Shown here piece by piece: positions 1 to 7,398 of a DNA stretch of 64,000 bases (positions within the stretch are counted from its first letter, which is position 1; each line of letters begins with the position of its first letter). Source of the stretch: an uncultured Pseudomonas sp. (lineage in GTDB: Bacteria > Pseudomonadota > Gammaproteobacteria > Pseudomonadales > Pseudomonadaceae). The notes under the pieces were generated by a model. It did not search any database. It had not been told where the DNA came from and worked only from the letters and a program-made list of their open reading frames with translations. The position numbers and the translations under genes are program-made. The DNA is taken from NCBI RefSeq assembly GCF_946886105.1, contig NZ_CAMPHV010000018.1:39804-103803 (forward strand). Direction: 5' to 3'.

Positions 1-51
1 TATGTTATTTTCGCCCTGAATCTTGAGAGATATTTGCCAGTTGCTGCTCAT
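1..51 (-). CDS. second integron cassette gene, 5' end only
   Basis: An ATG at 51-49 opens 17 codons (MSSNWQISLKIQGENNI...) that run off the left edge of the window. It starts 19 bases inside the cassette boundary defined by the attC core site at 64-70, which is where a cassette gene normally begins. The orientation matches the first cassette, leading away from intI. The product is not recognisable from 17 residues. Seen: start codon and open frame. Inferred: gene of the second cassette. Confidence 0.6.
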   Translation of the reverse strand, partial: MSSNWQISLKIQGENNI

Positions 52-63
52 ATTATTTGCGAA

Positions 64-141
64 GCCTAACGTTTGGTTAAGGGGCGGGCTTTAGCCCGTC
101 CCAGTGAGCGAAGCGAACGATTTGAACCAATTGTTAGAAGC
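64..141 (-). other. integron attC recombination site
   Basis: Read on the minus strand, the site begins GCTTCTAAC and ends ACGTTAGGC. These are the inverse-core and core (GTTRRRY) boxes. Inside them TTGGTT (plus-strand AACCAA, 125-130) pairs with AACCAA near 72-77, and the centre carries a GGGC-TAAA-GCCC hairpin, giving the folded attC architecture. The length of about 78 bp matches the short attC sites reported for Pseudomonas chromosomal integrons. The inverse core is the exact complement of the TTAGAAGC that opens the same cassette at 497, as the integron cassette model predicts. Confidence 0.88.
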
Positions 142-497
142 ATTTCACGATGCCTGCTCTAGATTCATTACCGGCAAATAAAGTGTAGCTAGCCCTAAAA
201 TCGGAACTGATATCAAGCAGATAATGCCAAGCAAGCATGAAACTAATGCACCTTGTTTTGGTTTTGGCCACCTATACCAGATGCAGAACACCAAAAATGG
301 CAAGGCCCAAAGTATTTGGTGGTAGTAGACAAAGATAAATGTAGGGAGTGGTAACTCTGAACCGAAGCCTTCAAAAATATTTTTGAACTGAGGCACCATG
401 ACCATAGGTATTACTGCGCTAATTGCCGCACACAGTAGTCCAAGAGCTAGCGCTATTTTTTCAGAGGTTGTCCGCATATTTTCCTGCAAGCTTCTAA
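70..497 (-). mobile_element. integron gene cassette 1 (attI-proximal)
   Basis: A 428-bp unit is bounded by two G/TTAG core sites read on the minus strand: GTTAGAAGC at 498-490 and GTTAGGC at 70-64. It holds one small gene (145-477) followed directly by its attC site. This is the standard cassette layout: gene start close to the boundary, one gene, attC at the 3' end, no obvious promoter of its own. It lies next to the attI region and is read away from intI, as the first cassette of an array should be. Confidence 0.85.
145..477 (-). CDS. cassette-encoded small membrane protein
   Basis: 110 residues starting MRTTSEKIALALG. I chose the ATG at 477 because it lies 20 bases inside the cassette boundary; an upstream in-frame start would lie in attI. 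Three hydrophobic segments are visible, at about residues 7-28, 50-68 and 77-100. The segment VPQFKNIFEGFGSELPLPT after the first helix resembles the loop of GspF/PilC-type secretion membrane proteins, and I recall similar small proteins in integron cassettes of other gammaproteobacteria. Codon use is more AT-rich than the chromosomal genes to the right, consistent with acquisition. The function is unknown; an inner-membrane location is inferred. Confidence 0.75.
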   Translation of the reverse strand: MRTTSEKIALALGLLCAAISAVIPMVMVPQFKNIFEGFGSELPLPTFIFVYYHQILWALPFLVFCIWYRWPKPKQGALVSCLLGIICLISVPILGLATLYLPVMNLEQAS

Positions 498-696
498 CAG
501 TGATTAGATGGAATTCTTCGATAATCCGATGGTAGTGGATTCTGCATAAGCACGCTCCAATGTGGAAGCTGGAAAATAAAAATCCCAATAAACCAATCCG
601 TTACGCCAGTTTGGCAAACGCTTACCTGTATTCGCTTGACTTCCGCATTTTGCTCTACCATTACTACTGTATATAAAAACAGTAACGAGGGTCGAC
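490..696 (-). other. integron attI region and cassette junction
   Basis: The stretch between the first cassette and intI should contain attI. The core site GTTAGAAGC is read on the minus strand at 498-490 with the crossover point between 498 and 497. The region is AT-rich relative to the chromosome. A cassette promoter (Pc) reading leftwards would be expected here or within intI; I could not settle on convincing -35/-10 boxes. The outer extent of attI is not determined. Confidence 0.65.
667..682 (+). promoter_or_regulatory. LexA (SOS) box upstream of intI
   Basis: CTGTATATAAAAACAG is a full CTG-N10-CAG LexA operator with the AT-rich core expected in Gammaproteobacteria, 14 bases before the intI ATG, where it would overlap the promoter. 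SOS control of integron integrases through a LexA box at this location is established for other integrons. Occupancy by LexA here is inferred. Confidence 0.85.
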
Positions 697-1806
697 ATGG
701 ACAGTTCAACCTCCAAGCCCCGGCTGCGCGAGCAGGTTCGGGCGGTGATGCGGGTGCATCATTACAGCATTCGTACTGAGAAGTCTTACTGGTACTGGAT
801 TCGCTATTTCATTCGTTTTCACCAGTTGTGCCATCCGCTGGAGATGGGGGCGGCGGAGGTGAATGCTTTTCTCAGTTGGCTGGCGGTTGAGCGCAAGGTG
901 GCAGCGGCTACGCAGAATCTGGCACTCAATGCGCTGGTGTTTCTCTATACCAAGGTATTGCAGCAGCCATTGGGGGAGGTCGGTGAGGTTGTGCGGGCCA
1001 AGCGTTCAGCGCGCATACCTTCGGTGCTGACCCATGCCGAGGCGACGCAGATCATTGACCTTTTAGGGCAGCCTTATCAGCTGCTGGCATCGCTGATGTA
1101 TGGCGCGGGCCTGCGGGTGGTGGAGGCAGCTCGTTTGCGTATCAAGGACGTGGATTTCGACCGGCAGGTGATTGTGGTTCACGATGGTAAGGGCGCCAAG
1201 GATCGCACCACCTTGCTCCCGGCATCGCTGATCACGCCATTGCTGGAACGCCGGCAGCGTATGTACGAGGCTTGGAAGCAGAAAGACACCTTCTATCATG
1301 CGCCGGTCAGCCTGCCTTTTGCATTGCGGCGCAAGTATCCCGCTGCAGCCAGTTCCTTTGAATGGCAATGGCTGTTTCCTTCAAGCGCGCTCTGTAGCAG
1401 GTCGTTGAAAAACTACCTGCGTTGGCAATACTGCGTTAAAAACGGCCTCAAAATGCTCATTTACAACACGTAAACTCCGCTTTTTCGGCCGTTTTTGCCT
1501 TGTCTTGCCTGCCTCGCCTACGTTTTTCAACAGCCTGGTAGTGACGAGGACGGCACGGCGGTGCGCCATCATGTGCATGTCAGCTCCATACAGAAGGCGG
1601 TCAAGCAGGCGGTGCGGCGCTCCAGCATCCATAAGCCAGCCGGTTGCCATACCTTTCGCCATAGCTTTGCCACTGAACTGTTGCGTCGCGGCAGCGATAT
1701 TCGCACGGTGCAAACGCTACTTGGCCATGCCGATGTGCGGACGACCCAGATATATACCCATGTGCTGGGTCAGGCATTTGCCGGGGTGCTGAGTCCTCTG
1801 GGTTAG
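697..1806 (+). pseudogene. intI: integron integrase IntI, interrupted by a MITE
   Basis: Tyrosine recombinase of the IntI family. The N-terminal half runs 697-1396 and resumes at 1542-1806 in the same frame. Between them lies a 140-bp element plus one 4-bp target copy (144 bp, a multiple of three) that brings in a TAA stop at 1471-1473. Removing the insert rebuilds a 321-residue protein, the usual IntI length. Catalytic boxes are present: the box I arginine in [20 protein letters not shown] and LLGHADV in box II, and the tyrosine in TTQIYTHV. The IntI-specific patch (LPFALRRKYPAAASSF followed by WQWLFPS) is also present, which separates it from XerC/D. The 3' part lacks its own start and would not be active alone. 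The gene is probably inactive unless the MITE excises precisely. Confidence 0.93.
1398..1537 (+). mobile_element. MITE copy 1, inside intI
   Basis: 140 bp with terminal inverted repeats CAGGTCGTTGAAAAAC and GTTTTTCAACAGCCTG, imperfect at two internal positions. It is flanked by direct GTAG duplications at 1394-1397 and 1538-1541. No coding capacity. The interior is shared with the copies at 1807, 34978 and 37063, so it belongs to a dispersed family. Mobilisation by a transposase elsewhere in the genome is inferred. Confidence 0.9.
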
Positions 1807-2064
1807 CAGGCCGTTGAAAACGAAGGCGAGGCAGGCGAGACAATACCAATGGCGGCCCCCACAAAAACAGGCGAGAAACATAGCGCAGCGAAGTAACAGC
1901 CAACGGCTGGCCCGAAGGGTGAGCGTAGCGAATCAAGCGGACTGGGCTCGCACGGGAGTTCACGGGTTGTAAATGAGCATTTTGACGGGGGCGCCTAACC
2001 TGGACTCGCCCCGAGCCTGTTCTTAAAGCCGTATTGGCAACGCAGGTAGTTTTTCAACGGCCTG
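1807..2064 (-). mobile_element. MITE copy 2, long form, abutting the intI stop
   Basis: 258 bp between CAGGCCGTTGAAAAC and GTTTTTCAACGGCCTG. It begins immediately after the TAG stop of intI (flank TTAG). The right flank is TTGC, so the duplication is lost or never formed. The interior matches the other copies in reverse orientation but carries about 100 extra bases. It fills nearly the whole gap between intI and the transporter operon. Confidence 0.8.
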
Positions 2065-2073
2065 TTGCCGGAC

Positions 2074-2865
2074 TCAGTGACTCACCCAGCGCTGACGCAC
2101 CCAGCCGCTGAGCGCATCGACGCCCACCACCAATAGCAGCATCGCCAGAATCACCGTGGCCGCTTGGGCTTGCTGGAACAGGCTGAGGCTGACGTAGAGC
2201 ATCTGCCCCAGGCCGCCGGCGCCGACGAAGCCGAGCACGCTGGCCATGCGGATGTTGTTCTCCCAGCGGTACAGCGAGTACGCGATCAGCTGTGGCCAGA
2301 CGCAGGGCAGGGTGCCGTAGCAGAAGGCGACGACAGGTCCGCCGCCACTCAGGCGAATGGCTTCGGCGGGTTCTCTCGGGTTGTTTTCCAAGGCTTCGGC
2401 GAATAACCGGCCGAGTACCCCGCTGGTATGCAGGGCCAGTGCCAGGGTGCCGGCATTCGGGCCGAGGCCGGCGGCCAATACCACCAGCGCCGCCCAGACC
2501 AATTCGGGGATCGCGCGCAAGGCATTCAATAGCAGGCGTGCGCCGCTCGTGGCCAACCAACCGAAACGCCCAGCTGCCGGTAATGCCAGGAGCAAGCCGA
2601 ACAGGGCCGCGAGCAGGGTGCCGATGGCCGACATGGCCAGGGTCTCCAGGGCGCCTCGATAGATCGCGCCGAGGTGCGCCGCGGAGAAGTCTGGATGGAA
2701 AAAGCCACTGGCATAGCGCCCCATCTGGCTCAAACTGTCGCCACCGAACAAGGCGCCGAAATCGATGCCCAGATAAACGAAGGAAGCGATCGCCGCCGCG
2801 AGCAGGCCCAATAGCAAGCCGATATTCAGTAAGCGCGCGTTGCGCAGGCGTGCAGGGGTGTTCAT
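2074..2865 (-). CDS. phnE: phosphonate-type ABC transporter permease 2
   Basis: 263 residues, ATG at 2865. The stop codon of the upstream permease overlaps this start as ATGA, indicating translational coupling. About six hydrophobic segments and a PhnE-type EAA loop ([21 protein letters not shown]) near the C-terminus. It is the second inner-membrane half of a PhnCDE-family importer and would pair with the permease just upstream. Family known for phosphonate, phosphite and related oxyanions; the substrate here is not fixed by sequence. The order is binding protein, ATPase, permease, permease, and no phosphonate-degrading genes are nearby. Confidence 0.88.
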   Translation of the reverse strand: MNTPARLRNARLLNIGLLLGLLAAAIASFVYLGIDFGALFGGDSLSQMGRYASGFFHPDFSAAHLGAIYRGALETLAMSAIGTLLAALFGLLLALPAAGRFGWLATSGARLLLNALRAIPELVWAALVVLAAGLGPNAGTLALALHTSGVLGRLFAEALENNPREPAEAIRLSGGGPVVAFCYGTLPCVWPQLIAYSLYRWENNIRMASVLGFVGAGGLGQMLYVSLSLFQQAQAATVILAMLLLVVGVDALSGWVRQRWVSH

Positions 2866-3704
2866 AGCAGCCTCGTGCGCAGCAGGCGGCTGATCTGGTC
2901 GGCGAGCAGCACCAGGGCGAGGAAGGTCAGCAGCATGCTCGCCACTTCGCCGCCAGCGAACATGCGCATCGACAGGTCGATCTGCTGGCCCAGGCCGCCG
3001 GCGCCGACGAAGCCCATGATCACCGAGGCGCGGATCGCGCATTCCCAGCGGTACACACTGTAGGAGAGCATTTCCGCCGCGGCGTTGGGCAGGATGCCGT
3101 AGGCGAACGCCATCAGGCGCGGGCTGCCGGCCAGCAGTAGGGCGCGGCTGGGGCGCGGGTCGACCGATTCGAAAATCTCCGCGTAGACCTTGCCGAGCAT
3201 GCCGCTGTAGGTGATCGCGATGGCCAGTACCCCGGCGGTGGGACCGAGGCCGACGGCGCGTACGAATAGCAGCGCCCAGACGATTTCCGGCACGCTGCGC
3301 AGGACGATCAACAGACCGCGCACCGGCCAGCGTAGCGCCTGCGCCCACCAGGCCGGGCGGCCGTCGCGGTGCAGTGCCGACAGCGACAAGGCGCGGCTGG
3401 CGAGCAGGGCGCCGGGAATCGCGATTAGCAGCGCCAGGGTCATGCCGGCGGTGGCGATGGCCAGGGTTTCCAGGGTCGCGCGGCCGAGCAGCTGCAGAAA
3501 TTCCGCGTCATGGGCAGGCGGCCAGAAGTCGGCGAGAAAGCGCCCCATATTGGCGGCGTTATCGCGCTCGGCGAGCACTGCCAGGTTCAGCTCGCTGAGT
3601 TGCAAACCCGGCCATAACAGCAACAGCGCCAGCAGCGTTAGCGCCAGGCGCGGCAGTGCGGCGGGGTCGCGTAGCGCTGGCTTCAGGGGCGCGAGTTTCA
3701 GCAT
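2862..3704 (-). CDS. phnE: phosphonate-type ABC transporter permease 1
   Basis: 280 residues starting [13 protein letters not shown] at 3704; the frame is open further upstream, but that part overlaps the ATPase gene and looks non-coding. Overlaps the ATPase gene by 7 bases and the next permease by 4. Contains a long first transmembrane segment (about 20-38) and the conserved [15 protein letters not shown] loop that contacts the ATPase. It is an integral inner-membrane subunit of the importer. It differs clearly in sequence from the second permease, so a heterodimeric channel is likely. Confidence 0.88.
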   Translation of the reverse strand: MLKLAPLKPALRDPAALPRLALTLLALLLLWPGLQLSELNLAVLAERDNAANMGRFLADFWPPAHDAEFLQLLGRATLETLAIATAGMTLALLIAIPGALLASRALSLSALHRDGRPAWWAQALRWPVRGLLIVLRSVPEIVWALLFVRAVGLGPTAGVLAIAITYSGMLGKVYAEIFESVDPRPSRALLLAGSPRLMAFAYGILPNAAAEMLSYSVYRWECAIRASVIMGFVGAGGLGQQIDLSMRMFAGGEVASMLLTFLALVLLADQISRLLRTRLL

Positions 3705-4501
3705 CGCGGGATCTGTAGGCAGACCGGCGCCGTGGCCGGCGGGGCGGGCAGCGTCTGCAATTGTTCGTTGGCATAGAGCGCGTCGAGCTGCGCCGGGGTG
3801 ATCTCGGCTGGCGGCAGGTCGAAGAGAATGCGCCCTTCGCGCACGCCGATAATCCGCGGGAAATGCGCCAGTGCCAGGTCGGTGGCGTGCAGGCTGGCGA
3901 GCAGGGTGCTGCCGCGTCGGCTGGCTTCGTCGTTGAGCACGCTCAGGGTATGTCCAGCGAGTATCGGGTCCATGGCCGACACCGGCTCGTCGGCGAGTAT
4001 CAGCTCGGGCGCCTGGTATAGCACCCGGGCAATGCCCACGCGCTGCAACTGGCCGCCGGAGAGCTGATCGCAGCGCTCGAACAATTTGTCCGCCAGGTCC
4101 AGCCGGGCGAGCGCCGCTTCGGCGCCGGCGAGGTCCAGCGGGTGCAGCAGGTTGAGCAGGCTTTTGCCCAGCGACCATTGTCCCAGCTTGCCGGCGAGCA
4201 CCGCGGTGACCACCCGCTGGCGGGGCGGCAACGGTGGGCTTTGATGGATCAGGCCGATGCGTGCGCGCAGCTTCTGCCGTTGAACGGCGGGCAGCCGCCA
4301 GGGCTGCTGTTCGAGCAGTTCGATTTCGCCTGAGCTCGGTTGCAGGTTGCTCGCGAGCACGCGCAACAGGCTGGTTTTGCCGGCGCCCGAAGGGCCGATG
4401 ATCGCCAGCCGTTCGCCGCTGGTTACCCGCAGATCGATAGTGCTGAGCGCAACCTGCCCATTGGCGTGGGTCAGACCCACGCCGCGGAGGCTGAGGCTCA
4501 C
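3698..4501 (-). CDS. phnC: phosphonate-type ABC transporter ATP-binding protein
   Basis: 267 residues. The start is GTG at 4501-4499, overlapping the TGA of the binding-protein gene (GTGA). Walker A is GPSGAGKTS (about 37-45), the signature is [15 protein letters not shown] (about 147-161), Walker B is LILADEP, followed by an H-loop histidine in SLHATDL. It hydrolyses ATP on the cytoplasmic side to drive import. No strong Shine-Dalgarno precedes the GTG, which fits reinitiation after the upstream stop. Confidence 0.9.
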   Translation of the reverse strand: MSLSLRGVGLTHANGQVALSTIDLRVTSGERLAIIGPSGAGKTSLLRVLASNLQPSSGEIELLEQQPWRLPAVQRQKLRARIGLIHQSPPLPPRQRVVTAVLAGKLGQWSLGKSLLNLLHPLDLAGAEAALARLDLADKLFERCDQLSGGQLQRVGIARVLYQAPELILADEPVSAMDPILAGHTLSVLNDEASRRGSTLLASLHATDLALAHFPRIIGVREGRILFDLPPAEITPAQLDALYANEQLQTLPAPPATAPVCLQIPRC

Positions 4502-5361
4502 TTCAACAGGCCGGCCGCATAAGCTGCTTTTTCGATGCCCTGGTAGTTCTCGGCTTTGGTTTCGATAAAGCGGCTGGCGGCTTGCAGGTCGAGAATCGCC
4601 TTGTGCTCGGGGTTGGTCGGGTCGAGGGCGAGGAAGGCCGCTTTAATCTTGTCGCGCAGACCGGCGTCGAGGGTGCCGCGTACCGTCCAGTTGTAATCGA
4701 AGTAGGTCGGGGTGGTGGCGATGACTTTGACCTTATCGGTGTCAACTTTGCCGGCCGCGACCAGCTTGTCCCATACCGAGGCGTTGAGCACGCCGCCGTC
4801 GGCCTTGCCGGCCTGGACCCAGGCGGCGGTGGCGTCGTGGGCGCCGGAGTAGGCGATGCGGCTGAAGAATTGTTCCGGCTCGATGCCGTCCTGCACCATG
4901 AAGAAGCGCGGCATCAGGCTGCCGGAAGTCGAGGATACCGAGCCGAAGGCGAAGGTCTTGCCTTTCAGGTCCTGCAGCGAGTTCACCGCCGGGTCGGCGC
5001 TGATGATCTTGCTGGTGAATTTTTCGTCTTCGGCGCGCTGCACCAGTGGGATCGCCGGGTGCTGGCTGTCGGCGGTTTTCAGGCGGGTCTGGACGAAGGT
5101 GAAACCGCCGAGCCAGGCCAGATCGATGCGGTCGGCGGCGATGGCTTCGACCACGGCGGCGTAGTCGGAAACCGGCACGAACTCGACCTTCATGCCCAGT
5201 TGTTGTTCGAGGTAGGCGCCCAGCGGTTTGAATTTGCGCAGCAATTCGGTCGGGGCTTCATCGGGAATGGCAGAGACGCGCAGGACCTCGGCGGCTTGGG
5301 AAAATGCAGCGGTAAAGCACAGGGCTACGCCTGCGGCGAGTGCCAGGGTACGTTTCAACAT
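4498..5361 (-). CDS. phnD: periplasmic oxyanion-binding protein (PhnD family)
   Basis: 287 residues, ATG at 5361 preceded by GGAGAAC. A cleavable signal peptide spans about residues 1-23 (cut near SQAAEV). The body is the PhnD-type fold, with [20 protein letters not shown] at the start of the mature protein and [13 protein letters not shown] at about 97-109. It delivers substrate to the two permeases. The N-terminal PDEAPTE pattern resembles proteins databases label putative selenate ABC transporter binding protein, so selenate or another oxyanion is as likely as phosphonate. First gene of a four-gene operon with every junction overlapping. Confidence 0.88.
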   Translation of the reverse strand: MLKRTLALAAGVALCFTAAFSQAAEVLRVSAIPDEAPTELLRKFKPLGAYLEQQLGMKVEFVPVSDYAAVVEAIAADRIDLAWLGGFTFVQTRLKTADSQHPAIPLVQRAEDEKFTSKIISADPAVNSLQDLKGKTFAFGSVSSTSGSLMPRFFMVQDGIEPEQFFSRIAYSGAHDATAAWVQAGKADGGVLNASVWDKLVAAGKVDTDKVKVIATTPTYFDYNWTVRGTLDAGLRDKIKAAFLALDPTNPEHKAILDLQAASRFIETKAENYQGIEKAAYAAGLLK

Positions 5362-5492
5362 GGGGTTCTCCGGTTCAATAGCGGGGAAAGCCGGCGGAGT
5401 ATAAAGGGATTGCGGCACTTATGGTTGGCCGCGGCGCATCGGCTTTGTCGGCTACGTTAAGATAGCCGCCCCCTTCGAACCGGAGTCCGACC

Positions 5493-6392
5493 ATGTCCGC
5501 ATCGTCCACATCGCTTCCCGCCCTGGCGTTCGCCGGTATCGGCCTGATGGGCTTGCCGATGAGCCGGCGCCTGCTGGCGGCCGGCTATCCGCTGAAGGTC
5601 TGGAACCGCTCGCTGGATAAATGCCTGCCGCTGCTGGAGCAGGGGGCCGAGCGTACGCTGACGCCTTCCGAGCTCTGCGAGGATGCCGCCGTGGTGATGC
5701 TCTGTCTGGCCAATACCGAGGTGGTGCGCGAAGTGGTCTTCGGCCCCGGCGGCATCGTCGAGACGGCCCGCCCAGGGCAGTTGCTGGTGGATTTTTCCAG
5801 CCTGGAACCCGCCGCGACCCGGGAAATGGCCGCAGAGCTGGAGGCGCGTACCGGCATGCGCTGGGTGGATGCACCGGTTTCCGGTGGCACCCCGGGGGCG
5901 GCGAGCGGCAGTCTGACCATCATGGCCGGTGGCCGCGAGGAGGATATCGAGCGGGTGCGGCCGGTTCTCGCCCATCTGGGCTCGCAGTTGACCCGCATGG
6001 GCGAGGTCGGTGCCGGCCAGGTGACCAAGCTGTGCAACCAGATGATCGTCGCCTGCAACGCCCTGGTGATCGCCGAAGTGGTGGCCTTGGCGGAAAAGTC
6101 CGGGGTCGATGCCAACCTGCTCGCGCCGGCCTTGAGTGGCGGCTTCGCCGACTCCAAACCCTTGCAGATACTCGCGCCGCAAATGGCCGCCAGCCAGTTC
6201 GAGCCGGTCAAATGGCATGTGCGCACCTTGCTCAAGGATCTGGACGGCGCGGTCAAGCTGTCCCGCGAGATCGGCTCGGCGGCGCCGCTCAGCGGCTTGG
6301 CCGCGCAGTTGATGCGTTTGCACGGCAGTCAGGGCTATCTGGAGCGCGATCCGGCGACCCTGGTGCAGTTGTATCGGGAGTCCGAGGCGTAG
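5493..6392 (+). CDS. beta-hydroxyacid dehydrogenase (3-hydroxyisobutyrate / tartronate semialdehyde reductase type)
   Basis: 299 residues, ATG with CGGAG upstream. The NAD(P)-binding motif GIGLMGLPMSRRL is near residue 16, the substrate motif is DAPVSGGTPGA (about 127-137), and the catalytic lysine lies in GQVTKLCNQ (about 175). All hallmarks of the family are intact. Because a hydroxypyruvate-isomerase-like gene follows about 200 bases downstream on the same strand, reduction of tartronate semialdehyde to glycerate is the favoured role. No gcl gene is present, so this is inferred. Cytoplasmic. Confidence 0.85.
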   Translation: MSASSTSLPALAFAGIGLMGLPMSRRLLAAGYPLKVWNRSLDKCLPLLEQGAERTLTPSELCEDAAVVMLCLANTEVVREVVFGPGGIVETARPGQLLVDFSSLEPAATREMAAELEARTGMRWVDAPVSGGTPGAASGSLTIMAGGREEDIERVRPVLAHLGSQLTRMGEVGAGQVTKLCNQMIVACNALVIAEVVALAEKSGVDANLLAPALSGGFADSKPLQILAPQMAASQFEPVKWHVRTLLKDLDGAVKLSREIGSAAPLSGLAAQLMRLHGSQGYLERDPATLVQLYRESEA

Positions 6393-6471
6393 ATATCGCT
6401 ATGCCCGCTCAGCGGATTGCGCCGCTCTCCCACTGGAGAGGGGCGGGAGAGGGCATGATGGGCGCAGCCTT

Positions 6472-6538
6472 GTAGCCCGGATGCAATCCGGGACGCGTTA
6501 GCAGCCGCACTGCGCTCCCCGGATTGCATCCGGGCTAC
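6472..6538. repeat. REP-like palindrome
   Basis: GTAGCCCGGATGCAATCCGG is followed after about 27 bases by its inverted partner ending CCGGGCTAC. The same palindrome type recurs at 15077, 15259, 15444 and 60120. It sits between the two glyoxylate-type genes and could form a hairpin in their joint transcript. Confidence 0.85.
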
Positions 6539-6600
6539 GAAGTGGCACTCACTGCGGATAAAACCTGTGGCTCTATCCAACACATAACTGGGACATCGTT

Positions 6601-7395
6601 ATGAAAATCTCCGCCAATCTTTCCATGCTGTTCACCGAGCTGCCGCTGATCGAGCGGGTAGTCGCCGCCGCAGCGGCCGGTTTCGATGGCGTGGAAATCC
6701 AGTTTCCCTACGAGCTGCCGGCTATTCGCCTGAAGGACGCGTTGGCCGCGGCCGGTATGCCGCTGGTGTTGATCAATCTGCCGGCCGGTGATCTGATGAG
6801 CGGCGGTGCGGGGCTGGCGGCGGTGCCCGCGCGCCAGGGCGAGTTCGATGCCGCGCTGGATGAGGCGCTGACCTATGCCGCCATGGTCCGCCCGGCTTGC
6901 GTCAATGTATTGCCAGGGCGTCTGGCTGATGGGCTGGATCGCGAGCAGGCGCTGGCGACCTTGGCCGCCAATCTGCACAAGGCGGCCAGCGCGTTCGCCG
7001 TGCTCGGTATCCGCGTACTGGTCGAGGCGATCAACCCCCTGGATATGCCGGGCTTTCTGATCAACACCCCGGAGCATCTGCAGCAACTGCTCGCGCGGGT
7101 GGACCATCCGAACCTATTTGCCCAGTACGACCTTTACCATATGGCCCGCCAAGGCCTCGACATCGCAGCGGGTGTGGCCTTGCTGGCAGGGCGTATCGGT
7201 CATGTGCAGTTCGCCGATTGCCCGGGACGGGGTGCGCCGGGTAGCGGCCAGTTGGACTTCGCCGCGGTTCTCCAGGCGTTGCGTGCAAGCGGTTATAACG
7301 CCTGGCTGGGCGCCGAATACAAACCCGGCGAGCAGGGCACGCATGCAACCCTGGCCTGGTTGAAGGCCTGGCGCAGTGTCGGCTTAGGTGCGTAA
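6601..7395 (+). CDS. hyi: hydroxypyruvate isomerase-like TIM-barrel protein
   Basis: 264 residues. An AP-endonuclease-2-type TIM barrel: MKISANLSMLFTELPLIERV at the N-terminus, VEAINPLDMPGF in the middle, and QYDLYHMAR and GAEYKP near the C-terminus are characteristic of Hyi/OtnI-type isomerases. It interconverts hydroxypyruvate and tartronate semialdehyde in glyoxylate metabolism, in line with the neighbouring dehydrogenase. The Shine-Dalgarno is weak (GGGAC). A four-carbon OtnI-type substrate cannot be excluded. Confidence 0.82.
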   Translation: MKISANLSMLFTELPLIERVVAAAAAGFDGVEIQFPYELPAIRLKDALAAAGMPLVLINLPAGDLMSGGAGLAAVPARQGEFDAALDEALTYAAMVRPACVNVLPGRLADGLDREQALATLAANLHKAASAFAVLGIRVLVEAINPLDMPGFLINTPEHLQQLLARVDHPNLFAQYDLYHMARQGLDIAAGVALLAGRIGHVQFADCPGRGAPGSGQLDFAAVLQALRASGYNAWLGAEYKPGEQGTHATLAWLKAWRSVGLGA

Positions 7396-7398
7396 CGC

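Noticed and set aside
1495..1806. A separate 103-residue recombinase gene
   Set aside because: It has no ribosome site and starts inside the MITE; it is the 3' part of intI, in frame with the 5' part once the insert is removed.
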